This document shows positions 10,501-21,148 of a DNA stretch of 64,000 nucleotides, piece after piece (position 1 is the stretch's first letter; each line of letters opens with the position of its first letter). The notes below the pieces were generated by a model. The model was not told the origin of the DNA. It made no database searches and saw only the letters and a list, made by a program, of their open reading frames with translations. The translations under genes were made by a program, and so were the position numbers. Origin of the DNA: Locusta migratoria (Eukaryota > Arthropoda > Insecta > Orthoptera > Acrididae); contig CM048745.1 of the NCBI GenBank assembly GCA_026315105.1, positions 757,345,006 through 757,409,005 of the forward strand. The letters are read 5' to 3'.

Positions 10501-10776
10501 CTGCTTCAGTGGCATCGTGTCGGTACTCGCCGAGCATCAGCAACATGTCAACGTACTCGTTGTTCATTTATGCCATCGTCATTGGCTTTTGCATTAGAAC
10601 TTGCTATTGGCGGAATGGACCTGGGAGAACGGACAGCGGTTGCGGCGTGAAAAACCAGCGACTAAAACACCAATCAGCAACGCCCCTTTCCACCAATGGC
10701 GTGCAATAATATAACAACCAATAAAGGATAACCAACGTCCCCCTTCCTCTCCCTCATCCGCTGATATATATATACA
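10501..10776. other. Unique spacer at palindrome centre
   Basis: 276 bp that do not pair with each other. The first mismatched pair is 10501 (C) with 10776 (A). Such a loop is expected if an existing inverted repeat was the turning point. No gene is seen. Confidence 0.85.
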
Positions 10777-10897
10777 CCAAGCGGTCGTATAGTCAGCAGT
10801 CAGACACAGACCCTGATGAAGACCGCCTGCAACAGTGGCCGAAACGTCGGTACAGTTTACAAAATGACGACGCGGTATCATACCCAGAAGAATTTTA
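10777..10897 (+). mobile_element. Penelope-like fragment with hammerhead-like motif, right of palindrome centre
   Basis: Mirror of the left fragment, orientated outward, so the two are head-to-head (5' ends toward the centre, 3' ends outward). The same geometry is found in other foldbacks in the window. Confidence 0.5.
10810..10851 (+). ncRNA. Hammerhead-like ribozyme motif (putative)
   Basis: CTGATGA at 10813-10819, GAAA at 10841-10844, cleavage-type GTC at 10846-10848. Penelope-like retroelements are known to carry hammerhead ribozymes with very short stem III that act as dimers; this copy fits that layout apart from the extra A after CTGATGA. Confidence 0.35.
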
Positions 10898-11751
10898 TTG
10901 ATAGTGACAACTGCTGCGGAAGCCTACGTTTGTATTTTTTAAGTCGTCTGTTATTTTCTACAGCAATTCTGGACGTGTGTCCTGCACTGCCTGGCCAATT
11001 CTGTAGTCGTGATTGGTACAGTAATGAGTGAGAGATGGAATGTGACACGCTCTCAGAAATAAATATTTAATGGCACAGTTTGGCCTTCCGAACAGCAATG
11101 ATACACATTTAGTAAATTTTTTAATCGCTAATTATCAATTATATAAGGAAAGAAATAAAAAATGAAGTATTTCACACAACCATAAAATAATCAATACCAA
11201 ATAAATTATAAAACACTAACATAAGGGATATAATAAAACTACTGGTGTACAAAATCAAAGTGTCACTATTTACAGGCCTCAGTGCTACTATCTGGCGAAC
11301 GCAAGCCGAAACGTTTTATTTATAACCGCCATTACGTGATTGTTATCTGCACAGTTGTAGCTCTTACGGACCGGCAACTTTGTTCTGAATGTTTTATCTG
11401 TTCTTTGTGAATATGAACTTCGGTAAGTTGCAGTTTCTTCATTGTTATTATCACATTTTTATGTTGTATCGTGTTGTTTCTATTCTGTTCATGCTGTGGA
11501 GTGACAATTGTAAATTTTATTTTCAGTAATATGATTGTGGGTTTCCTTTCACGAGCCTTTCATTTCGTTATGGGATACAAATGAAGAATAACGTGTTTCA
11601 AGACTACCCTCTAGCAGGAAAGCAAATAGTAGCGCTTTTCGTTTTGAAATATACATTGTTATTATTCAATTTTTTTTATTTTAGGCACTGCGTATCTTAG
11701 ATAAAATATATATACTGCCTAACTACAGCTCACTTTCGTTTAAAATTTCAG
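10898..11751. other. AT-rich part of right palindrome arm, no gene seen
   Basis: Mirror of 9526-10379. No domain was recognised. Confidence 0.5.
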
Positions 11752-12611
11752 CCAAATACAGTGGAAAAAGAATTTACTACAGGAGCTTTGTATGAAATGA
11801 TGAAGATATCGTTTGCTAGATCAGTCGATGAGAAGTTGAAGAAAATGGAAGATAGAGTCGCTGAAGTAACAAGACGCCCAAATCCCGAGAGAAGCTCGTT
11901 AAAACGTTCGATGAGTCATTTCAAATTTGAATTTAAGAGAAGATGTATCTTAGCAAATAATAATGAACAGAGTTCCTTGGAGAAAAATCATTATTGTTTA
12001 GCAGTACCGACATTTTTTTTCCACATCCTCAGCAAGACCACAAAAAGATTTCAGCAACTCCAGTGAAAGGAGCAAGTGGAGGAAAACTGAGGAGTTGCCA
12101 TTTGCTGCTACTATGTGTCAGAGAGCTGCCGGAAACACTGACGTGTCTCAAATGATTAATAGAATTACAGAGACTCCAACAAAGGCGACAAAACTAAAGA
12201 AAAGATTTCAACGTGTGAAGAAGATACCGAAACTTACCTTTCAAGAAGTACTGGCCATTTTTATTAATGCAGGAAACAGTATGAAATAATACAGAGTGCA
12301 AACAAAGCTATATACAGTTGCTACTTGTTGGTAAAAAACTCGAAAACACAATGTAATCCAACCGAAGACTCAATTAACGTCACTGAAACGTTAGCCGAAA
12401 TTAAATTACAAGGATTATTAGATCATACTGTATTGAGGTTGTTCAAGTATTTAGAAAAAGTCATTGAAGGCTTAGGTTTAGAGTCACACCGCAGCTTACA
12501 AGTAATATGGAAATGGGGTTGTGATGGCTCTCAGCAATCACAATTTAAGCGAAAATTTCAGAACTTCACTGACTGCGATGCAAACATTTATTAGAGTTCA
12601 TGTGTACCTAT
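11752..12611 (+). pseudogene. Transib (RAG1-related) transposase remnant, right arm
   Basis: Same pieces as in the left arm, in frames 11761-12066, 12095-12289 and 12325-12594, with identical translations. KWGCDGSQQSQF near the end marks the first catalytic Asp. The sequence DANIY-stop-SSCVP runs to the Gypsy 5' LTR. The downstream half, which survives as a short fragment on the left, is absent on the right. Confidence 0.6.
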
Positions 12612-13067
12612 TGTGGTGTCGCACAAGTACAAAGTGCGTGCCACCTACTTTCGCCGCGCGCCGCCATGCACACACGGCGCGGCGTTCTCACGACAGCCAC
12701 GAGCGCCCTCTGCTGCAACCCCGCTCGTGGCCACCACGGAAAGACATCGGTCACTTGGGACTGAGTTAGTAACCAGTAAAGACTTCGGAATCCGATAGGC
12801 ACCAGTGAAGACTTTGCTATTGTACAGGCACTAGGCAGGCCTCTAACAACTATGTATCAACATTCTGCAGTACTATGTAAAAGTTAAGTATTGTTACATT
12901 CTGTGCAATATATATCTCTTTCTAATTTACTCTAGTGTTTGTAGTTTCTGGCTGCTCCCCTCCGTACCTGCACCGGCGTGCTATCGTAGTTACTGTGTCG
13001 GTCTCGTTCCACTCGGCCACCGACACCTACGAGACACAAAAGCGGCGACGAGGCTGGGACACAAAAC
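12612..13067 (+). repeat. 5' LTR of right Gypsy copy
   Basis: 456 bp, matching the 5' LTR of copy A in reverse orientation, including the preceding Transib sequence TGTACCTAT. Confidence 0.88.
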
Positions 13068-13346
13068 TGGCGACGAGGATGGGATACAAAAGCGGCGACG
13101 AAGTTGGGACACAAAAGTGGCGACGAGGAGTGATAGAACCTTGGACCAGCCCGCTTACAGCAGCCAGACAGCAGCAGTCGGAGCACGCAGAAATTGCTCC
13201 CGCCCACCCACCCTTATTATAAGATTTTTGGGGGAACATTTTCAGTTACGTGTTTTGTGGACTTTTTTGTTGCAGAGCGTCCTCTTACATATTGCATTTG
13301 TGTTTTGTTATAAGTTACTTGTATACGCGGCGCCTAATCAGTCAGC

Positions 13347-14744
13347 ATGGCCACTACCCCGAACCCAAACTTAATGGAAATTATTCAGTTACAGACGGCG
13401 CAAATCACTCAACTACTGCAGGCCGTGTCGCAGTTGACGCCACAGGCTGCTCACCAACAACAACAGCCGTCACATCAGCAGCCCACACCTGCCGCTGCAC
13501 CGCTTCCTACATTTCGCCAGTACAACGAACGTGAGGAAGAATGGAGCGACTATTTCGCACAGTTTCAAGAACTCGTCGCGGCTCATCAAATTACAGGTCA
13601 GAGAGTGAAGAACCTTTTCTTAGCGATTGTGGGCCCCCAGACCTTCGTATTATTGCAAAAACTTTTCCCTCACGCATCTCCTCGTGATGTAGACTTTGAA
13701 CAAATTGTAGATGCACTGAATGCTTATTACGAGAGAAAAGTTCTCGTAGCTGCGGCTCGGTACCGATTTTTCAGACTTAAAAAATTACCGCAGCAGTCAC
13801 ACCAAGAGTGGATTACGGAATTGAAGGGCTTAACCCGCAAATGTAAATTTACTTGTTCTTGTGGACTTTCTTATAGTGACGTGATGTTGAGGGATGCGAT
13901 TACGCAGAACATCCAGGATCCCAGAATTCGAGCAGCAATTCTGAAACAGTCTGACCCCTCATTAGACAGTGTACTGCAGCTTATAGATGCGCATGATACT
14001 TTTGACTTAGCAGATGTAGAAATGCAAAGCCACAGTGTTAATTCAGTGCGCCGCAACGGTCGCTTTCCTAGCCGTAGTTCTCAGTGTAGCACTAGTGATT
14101 CTTACAATAGTACAGGCCGTGCTGAACAGACAGTGAACAGTAGCCAGTGTAAAAGTGCGACACAAAGGTCGCCCCGTCGTGTTAGAAACAGTGATTTGAA
14201 TAACGGGCGCCAACGCTCATTTCAGAAAAATGTACGTAAATCTTGCCCCCAGTGTGTGTCTCGCCACAAGCGTGCTCATTGCCCTAGTCGCAACGCAACC
14301 TGTTATCAATGTGGCAAATCAGGACATGTACAGTCTGTGTGTATGCAAATTAAAAACTCAAAGAACGGTACCGTTAGAAACAGTGCTTCGCAGAGTGCGA
14401 GAACAGTTCATTCTGTAAATGTTATACGGGCTGTGGAATTGAACAGTGCTTTCCTTGGATCTCAATTGCAAGAAAGTAGTTCTGCGCCTACTGCAAAACT
14501 ATATAGTGCACCACGTAGCAAGCGCCGACGAGCGCGTAAAACAGTGCAACGGAAAAGGGTTCGGGACAAGCCACATGACTATGTACAGTGCAATCCTGTA
14601 GTGAAAATAGTGCCTTCTGCAACTGCTCCTTGTAATAGTGCCCAGTACTGTGTAGCTAGTAACAGTAGACATCAAGTAGCTACTCAAAAGTGTAGTGCAG
14701 TAGTTAGTAAATCTGGACGCCGATCCGGCGGTAGTGCCATCTAG
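13347..14744 (+). pseudogene. Gypsy Gag (right copy), frame broken before protease
   Basis: 465-residue frame beginning ATGGCCACTAC like copy A: Gln-rich N-terminus, capsid region, CCHC knuckle CYQCGKSGHVQSVC near residue 319. Gag is almost identical to copy A (only one residue change before about residue 408). It then diverges and stops at 14744. The protease-RT part continues in another frame that overlaps from 14734, so a small indel separates them, where copy A is continuous. Confidence 0.8.
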
Positions 14745-15609
14745 TGACAGTGTTGTTAATCCGCTGCGTGCCGAGTCTGCGCCGCTTACTTCACTACGCG
14801 GCCCGCGCAAGCGCAGTAAACAAACCGTAGCAGACGTTGCCCACATTCGCGCACCTGTCGAGCGCCGCAAGCAAAAACTGTTTGTGACTCTCTTCATAGA
14901 AAATAAGACGGTGCAATTTCAGCTTGATACTGGTTCCGCTGTCACATTAATAAATAAAGATACTTATGAACTTCTGGGTTCGCCAAAATTGTCGCCGTCA
15001 CAGCCAGTGTTAACAGCTTATACAGGTCAAAATATTCCCGTGATAGGAACGTGTAGCCTGCCCGCCTCTTTTCAAGGTGTAACAAAAACAGTTGCTTTTG
15101 TAGTTCTTCAGGCCAAATCGACACAGAACATTTTTGGACTAGATGCTTTTGACTTGTTTGGTTTATCAATTCAAAGAGATGTGCTTCAAATTTCGTCAAT
15201 AGTGCCTCAGGATAAAATCAATGCATTGTGTGACAAATATAGTGACTTGTTTTCGCCGGAACTAGGTTGTGCAAAAGACTTCGTGGCACATGTAACTTTA
15301 AAAGAATCTGCAGTTCCAAAATTTCGTAAAGCTAGACCAGTGCCTATCGCCTTGCGTGATACAGTTGCCGAAGAACTTAAACGTTGGCAAGATAGTGGGG
15401 TGATTTCTCCTGTTTCTGCGAGTCAGTGGGCCTCGCCTATAGAAATTATACCCAAGCCGTCAGGAAAACTTCGTATCTGTGCGGATTTAAAATCAACAGT
15501 GAACAGTCAAACAATTGTTGACACTTACCCCCTGCCCAGACCTGAGGAACTTATGGACAAATTAGGACAGTCTCGCTTCTTTTCTAAGATTGATTTAGCA
15601 GAGGCATAG
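14734..15609 (+). pseudogene. Gypsy protease and RT N-terminal half (right copy)
   Basis: Contains the protease motif LDTGSAV and the first RT blocks (RICADL, then KIDLAEA). It ends at an in-frame TAG (15607-15609) at the place where copy A has a Tyr codon (...LAEAYLQI). Several residues differ from copy A (for example PIEI against PIVI, TYPLP against TYALP), which supports a different source for this half. Confidence 0.75.
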
Positions 15610-16290
15610 TTACAGATTCCGCTTGATGACGAGTCAAAAAAGTTTTTCGTCATTAATACTCACATGGGCCTTTTTCAATTTCAACGCCTACCCTTTGGCA
15701 GTTCTTCCGTTCCCGCTATTTTTCAGCGCTTTTTGGAACAGCTGACAGTTTCTGTACCGTGTTGCTCGAACTATTTAGATGACATTGTGGTATCCGGACG
15801 TACAGTTGAAGAACATTTAGCAAACCTGGAGTGCCTTTTCAAAGTTTTGACTGCAGCAGGTCTACGTTGTAATAAAGCAAAGTGTTCGTTTTTTCAAACT
15901 GAAATAGAGTACCTATGCCATGTGATTAATGCCCAAGGAATTCATCCCTTACAGTCACATCTTCGAGCAATCAAAGACTTGCCTCCTCCTAAGAATGTGC
16001 ATGAATTGCAAGCAGTGATGGGAAAGCTTAACTATTATTTCAGATTTATTCAAAATGCCTCTCAGATTGCAGCTCCACTGCATCACTTACGTAGGAAGAA
16101 TGTTCCTTTTGTATGGTCCAAAGATTGCCAAGTTGCTTTTGACAAACTAAAGTCTGCACTACTCCGTGATGCATGTTTGATTCCCTTTGAACTCTCGTCG
16201 GGTTGCACAGGAAAAAGCTGCGGATGCAGACCTAAGTGTGGTAGCACGTTTTGTTCGTTCAGGGTGGCCTGCCAGAGCCAAAGACATTGA
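15610..16290 (+). pseudogene. Gypsy RT C-terminal half (right copy), RNase H missing
   Basis: After the stop the RT continues (MGLFQFQRLPFG) with the catalytic YLDD. It reaches WSKDCQVAFDKLKSALL, the start of the usual RNase H connection, and then drops out of frame. The roughly 100-residue RNase H core (expected DAS motif) is absent, so both copies in this window are RNase H deletion derivatives, with different deletion ends. Confidence 0.75.
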
Positions 16291-16444
16291 TCGGCCTCTG
16301 GTTCGACGATATTTTGCACAACGTCATGCATTATCTTTAAGTCAGGGTGTACTGTTGTTGCATACCGACAACGACCAAACAAGAGTGATTGTTCCTCGTT
16401 CCCTGCAACGTGAAGTGTTACGCCTCCTGCATCAAGGACATTAG
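16187..16444 (+). pseudogene. Gypsy RT-integrase linker remnant (right copy)
   Basis: Frame with EKAADADLSVVARFVRSG and HTDNDQTRVIVP, the segment between RNase H and integrase in Gypsy pol. It ends in TAG (16442-16444) inside the integrase zinc region, at the Trp of GHWG in copy A. Most of this linker is missing in copy A. Confidence 0.65.
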
Positions 16445-16495
16445 GGTATTGTTAGGACAAAGCAACTGGCCAGACGTCATTGTACCTGGGCTGGT

Positions 16496-17485
16496 ATGGA
16501 CGCTCAGATAGAGTGTATGACGTCACAGTGTACAGTTTGTGCGGAGCATCAGGCGGCTCCTCCACAGCGTTTCTCAGACTGGCCACGCCCCAAGGGACCA
16601 TGGCAACGTTTACACATTGACTTTGCCAGACCTTTCTGGAATACGTGCGGGTTAATCGTTGTAGACGCTTTCAGCAAGTTTCCTTTTGTGATTGCCATGA
16701 ACTCCACGACGGCGTCTAGTACAATCAGTGCCTTAACATCAGTGTTTTGCATCGAAGGTTTGCCTGAAACTATCGTCAGTGACAATGGACCTCAGTTTGT
16801 TAGTGCGGAATTTCAACAGTTTTGTCGTGTGAATGGCATTCAGCATAATACCACTGCACCTTTTCACCCTCAGTCCAATGGTGAAGCAGAACGTTTCGTT
16901 CGAACATTCAAGTCTCACATGGAGAAGATGAAAGGTCAGCACTCCAGGCAGCAAGCTCTTCAAATTTTCCTGTCTACGTATCGATGCATGCCACGTGACG
17001 GCCCGTCTCCTGCCGAGCTGCTACACGGCCGCCGTCACCGCACTCTGCTTCACCTGCTGCAGCCTCCCACGCACCGAGTCGGTTCGTATGGCGCTACGCG
17101 TTTTCAGGTTTCTACGCCGGTGCTGTACAGGGTGTTTGCTGGCAACAAGAAGACATGGATGCCGGGCACCATTCAGCGCGTGCTCGGTCGCAATATGTAT
17201 GTTGTACGTTCTTCCACAGGGTCGGAGCTGCGGCGCCACGCAAACCAATTGCGCTTGCACAGGCTGCGCGATCCTGTCTCGGGTTTCTTGATTCCAAACC
17301 CAGTTCACCGCCAGGGAGCACAGCGACATCGTTCGTCCCCGGACTACGAGATCCCTATGGAGGTGGACGCGCCTCCTACGCAGTCCGCCTCTCCGCCTCC
17401 GTCGCCGCCGCAGCTGACAGCATCACCGAGAGGGACTCCGGGACCGTGCGGGCCCCCCCAGCTTGGGCCACGCACCTCAGAATAA
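16496..17485 (+). pseudogene. Gypsy integrase core and C-terminus (right copy)
   Basis: 329-residue frame with the CC part of the zinc finger (MTSQCTVC), then HIDFARP, SDNGPQF and NGEAERF, so all three DDE acidic residues are present, unlike copy A. The C-terminal GSYGATRFQVSTPVLYRVFAG region and a Pro-rich tail follow in the same frame. The upstream zinc-finger stop disconnects it from RT. Confidence 0.75.
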
Positions 17486-17698
17486 GATGACCTGCTCAAT
17501 CTGGGCGGCAGCGTGCGCCCTTCCCCTCGTTTTGGTGGGTTTTCCGGGGGATCGCAAGGCGGATGCCGGGGCGCGGACGGCGTCTCGATCCCAGCCTCAG
17601 CTACGACGCCCGTCCCACCAGTAACGCCCCCGCCCAGGCCCTCCTCCCAGTGCCGTCGCCGTGGCCCTCAGCCCTACGCCACGACGGCGCGGCGGTTT
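17486..17698 (+). other. Gypsy 3' untranslated Pro-rich-coding remnant
   Basis: GC-rich segment between integrase and the polypurine tract. It aligns to 3795-4010 of copy A, where it is still open. No env-like signal, membrane segment or cleavage site is seen. Confidence 0.5.
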
Positions 17699-17710
17699 GG
17701 GGGGGAGGGG
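17699..17710 (+). other. Polypurine tract of right Gypsy copy
   Basis: GGGGGGGAGGGG directly before TGTGGTG of the 3' LTR. Confidence 0.75.
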
Positions 17711-18074
17711 TGTGGTGTCGCACAAGTACAAAGTGAGCGCCACCTACTTTCGCTGCGCGCCGCCATGCACGCACGGCGCGGCGTTCTGACGACGACAGCC
17801 ACGAGCGCCCTCTGCTGCAACGCCGCTCGTGGCCACCACTGAACGATCGTTTACTTGGGACTGAGTTAGGAACGAGTAAAGACTTCGGAATCCGATAGGC
17901 ACCAGTGAAGACTTGGCTATCAGTTAGGCACTAGGCAGGACTCTAGCTCAACTATGTATCAACATTCTGCAGTACTATGTAAAAGTTAAGTATTGTATAA
18001 ATTCTGTGCAATATATATCTCGTTCTAATTTACTCTAGTGTTTCTAGTTTCTGGCTGCTCCTCTCCGTACCTGC
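17711..18074 (+). repeat. Truncated, diverged 3' LTR of right Gypsy copy
   Basis: Starts TGTGGTGTCGCAC and aligns to the other LTRs until CCGTACCTG, where it stops about 90 bp short. It carries many substitutions and small indels (for example GACGACGACAGCC and CTATCAGTTAGGC), far more than the differences between the two LTRs of copy A. Confidence 0.8.
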
Positions 18075-18690
18075 CCCATAAACAACAGGTTTGCAGGAAG
18101 ATGTTTGGGGCGCCATGGTCTTCATTCATGACCCGCAAGGTCGCCAGATTTAACACCAGTAGATCTCTTTTTGTGGGGATATCTAAAGGATCGTGTTTAT
18201 GTCACTGAGCCCACATCCCCAGATGATCTAAAACGGAGCAACGAGGACGCATGTCGCTCCGTCACACCGGCGATGTTATATCTTGTCCGCAGATCCTTTC
18301 GACGGCGCTTTACATTATGCATTGAGGAACATGGATACACATTTGAACATCTCATGTAAATCAACTTCCTACCGCCATATCATCCATCACCCACCACACA
18401 GCCATGTATTATGTACAGCGTGTGGTATCTGCCCCTGAAACTTTGAAGGGTTCTAGCTCCCAAACTAACAGTGATAGGAATGTAGTTTAAATTGATTTGG
18501 ACACAGCTGGTTTCAACGATTCCAATGCACGATAGAAAAACTATTGTTCCATTTAAAATGATACAATAAACTATGTTCATAGCTCCGCAGAAAGTGTAAC
18601 GTTTCTTGTGTTGACCTACCGCATTTAAATTTCCAGTCACCTATTATTTTTTAAGTTACAGAGGCAAACACAGTGAAATACCCTGTATAA
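18075..18690 (+). pseudogene. Mariner-like (IS630/Tc1) transposase C-terminus and 3' end
   Basis: The frame at 18171-18359 reads WGYLKDRVYVTEP... and ends RRRFTLCIEEHGYTFEHLM. This resembles the C-terminus of mariner-like transposases (catalytic block with 'FLWGYLKDRVY', then 'R...C....G.HFEHL'). The upstream part is in other frames. Downstream, ATACCCTGTATA near 18680 looks like a mariner terminal repeat. The 5' part is missing; the piece abuts the truncated Gypsy LTR, so this junction is a breakpoint. Confidence 0.6.
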
Positions 18691-19488
18691 CTAAAAGTTA
18701 AGAACATTTCTTCATATTCCATAGCTACTGTGAAACCTATTGAGCAAGAACTCATAGCTTTTAAGATATAATTTATGATATGAAGTCTGTGTTAACTGGA
18801 CATTCTTTTGTTTCTTCTGTTCCATACAACCTCATCCTGAAATGTGGAAAGTGAAGTGCCTGCGGTATCCAAAACTTACTCATAGTTCTTAGGCTATGCA
18901 TTTTAGTTCCAATGTCTATTACATAATTTGCTCCGAGAATTAGTCCATAACCATTCTTCCTATAACACACTGCATATGTGGATTTACTTGAGCTGTCTGT
19001 TGTTGGTACGTAATCTTTCCTAATTCCTTTATCAATCACCTAATTTGAATCGACATTCGAAAATCCTGTACTACGAAAAGAAGACCGATGGTCCATGGAT
19101 CAGAAGGCTATCACGTGAATTCATTTTAATCTGACGAAAAGAAGGACGGGAAGACAGAGAAAGCACATTAATATCACAATCCACATGAAGCCAACGATTG
19201 ACGCAGTATCATTCCATTAGAGATGCTGCATGTACAAAAACTGTTTTCGTATACTCTTACTTTGAATTTCTCCTTTATTTTGAAGAGCACTTCCATTACA
19301 TTAATAACAGGAAATCTCCTTCAGAGAAAAACAGTCGACGGTCACTCGTCGCACAGTAATATCCGCCTTTATGAGCCCCTTGAACTTTCTAGGAACGTTT
19401 TAGAAATTGATACAAGAAAGCCTTGCAGCTTATCCTGAGGAATATCATAAAATACACAGTAGAGATGGACAGAAATCAAGAAATTATT
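18691..19488. other. Intergenic, no gene seen
   Basis: AT-rich; short frames only, with no recognised domain or repeat. Confidence 0.5.
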
Positions 19489-19672
19489 GCCGCGCGGGAG
19501 TAGCCGAGCGGTCTGGAGTGCTACGTTGCGGATCGCGCGGCCTCTCGCGTCGGAGGTTCGAATCGTCCCTCGGGCATGGATGGTTGTGTTGTCCTTAGTA
19601 TATGTTAGTTCATAAGTAGTTTGTAAGTTTAGGGACTGATGACCCTCGCAGTTAAGTCCCATAACATTTTTT
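19489..19672 (+). mobile_element. tRNA-derived SINE (GTAGCCGAGCGGTC type)
   Basis: tRNA-like head with A box GTAGCCGAGCGGTCTGG and B box GGTTCGAATC, then the family tail (GGGACTGATGACC, AAGTCCCATAA). Confidence 0.75.
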
Positions 19673-20230
19673 TAATGAAATTACGACAAAGAATTACTGA
19701 TTCCGGTAACGAAAAATACCTATACCAGAGGACTTTTACAACAGAGGGAATAAATACACATGAGGCGATAAGGGACAGAATAAGTTGCTCCGGACATTTT
19801 TTATGATGGATATCCAGAATATGAATGCTTCACAGAAAACAAAATTCCTCGTTTAGAAATGCAAGAAAAATAACGAATAGCCAATCCTTGAATACTGGTA
19901 TGGGAGAAGTAAATCATTCACAGCTTACGTAAGAAATTAGTCCGCAGGCCTGATATCATACCTCATATATATAAACTACTAGGAAGGATGATTCTAGTAG
20001 CAAGTTCCGATTGAGGTTACCACTTTTAATGATTAATCATTCATTTGTAAGCACTGTGGATACGTAACAGCTCTGTTTATGTTTGCACTCACTGCTCACA
20101 GGTTATCTTTGAAGTTTATATTTATCTATGACTAGCGCAGCAGTTACGAATGTGATATCTTCGAGCATGCGCAGTCTAATCCTCAGTAGCTTTGCATCAC
20201 GTGATTTACCGTATAGATAGGCACGCACAG
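19673..20230. other. Intergenic, no gene seen
   Basis: No domain, RNA gene or clear repeat was recognised. Confidence 0.45.
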
Positions 20231-20244
20231 ACGCTGAGAACTCA

Positions 20245-20295
20245 GTCTTGGACTCGCCTTGAAGATGGCTGTAAGGTTTGCAGCCGAAATATCGG
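20245..20295 (+). ncRNA. Hammerhead-like ribozyme motif (putative), solitary
   Basis: TTGAAGA (20259-20265; canonical would be C first), an extra T, stem II GGCTG/CAGCC with a 9-nt loop, GAAA (20286-20289), T|A + TC. The short stem III is U-A where the palindrome-centre copy has C-G, a compensatory-type change. TCGCC before and GGACGA after the core can pair as stem I with one bulge. No mirrored partner was found. Confidence 0.35.
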
Positions 20296-20430
20296 ACGAA
20301 GAATTGTCGCTGTCCCGGGTGCACTCCCGAAAGATGATGGAATAGCTGGATAAATTTATAATGAAATTTCGCAAGCAGTTTGATCGAAATGAAGGAAGCA
20401 AGAGCCTCCGGGAAGATACGAATATGATTG

Positions 20431-20626
20431 CAAAAAATATTTGTTAAGCTTATGGGACTTGCCTGCGAGGACATCAGTCCCTAAACTTACAAACTACTTA
20501 TGAACTACCTTATACTAAAGACGACACAAACATCCATGCCCGAGGGGGGATTCGAACCCCCGATCGTAGTGGCCGTGCAGACTGTGACTGGCGCGCCGCA
20601 GTACGCTCGCCCACCGCAGCCGGCAA
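20431..20626 (-). mobile_element. tRNA-derived SINE
   Basis: Minus-strand copy: head at the right (GCCGGCTGCGGTGGGCGAGC, B box GGGGGTTCGAATC), tail at the left with AAGTCCCATAAGC. Confidence 0.8.
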
Positions 20627-21148
20627 TATGACTGCATTTTTACCGTTTAGTGTTTTAGTAAAGGGATTTAGTTCAGACCTAAAACCCACAGTGTTCATGT
20701 CTCCAGCAAACATCCGAAAACTAATGGCAGACCTTAGAATACCTGAAATACACAATCTAGCGCTCGAGTGTGGGTGTTATGACGGTCACCCTATGGGCAC
20801 TATTGAACAGAATCGTATCATACATAAAAGGTGTTTTTGCCATGCTATCACAGAAAAAATCACTTGTAGAGGAGCATGCATGGGAAACGGACACTGACTT
20901 GCATTGAACGAGATTTCTGTTATTAAACGGTTGACTGGTTTTTGGGGTAGCGAAATAAACGAAGCAACACAGATTGAAATATCGGACGACACTCTCAATA
21001 CATACGGTGGGGTACATCTGAGTACGCCCTGGGGCTCTGTGACCGTAAAGTTGAAGCGGCACGGCAAAACATTACATACGTGGTAGGGTACTGACCACCA
21101 GTGACGTCACTGGCGGCGGAACAGTTGTATAAGCACGGCAGCAGCGTC
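20627..21148. other. Intergenic, no gene recognised
   Basis: Open frames of 60-100 codons on both strands without a known motif. Confidence 0.45.

Larger units (their letters stand above)
10777..14570 (+). repeat. Right arm of giant palindrome (near-identical part)
   Basis: Inverse of 6707-10500. The 3.8 kb arm ends where single-base differences jump: 14572, 14574, 14584 and 14593 all differ, whereas almost none were seen in the preceding kilobases that were compared. Confidence 0.93.
12612..18074 (+). mobile_element. Gypsy LTR retrotransposon, right copy (B hybrid)
   Basis: 5' LTR 12612-13067, gag, broken pol, polypurine tract 17699-17710, truncated 3' LTR 17711-18074. The first 2 kb match copy A almost perfectly. 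The rest differs by several percent, and its 3' LTR is clearly older than its 5' LTR. It therefore looks like a recombinant of copy A (5' part) with another resident Gypsy copy (3' part). No target duplication can be checked because the right end is lost. Confidence 0.85.

Noticed and set aside
11423..11751. Intron in the Transib gene
   Set aside because: Good donor and acceptor, but joining them puts stops or a wrong frame before the transposase sequence.
6707..14570. Palindrome purely an assembly artefact
   Set aside because: Rare differences inside the arms and clear divergence outside argue for real sequence, though this cannot be fully excluded without reads.
20103..20474. A 123-codon minus frame as a gene
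   Set aside because: It overlaps a SINE and the hammerhead-like segment; no domain.
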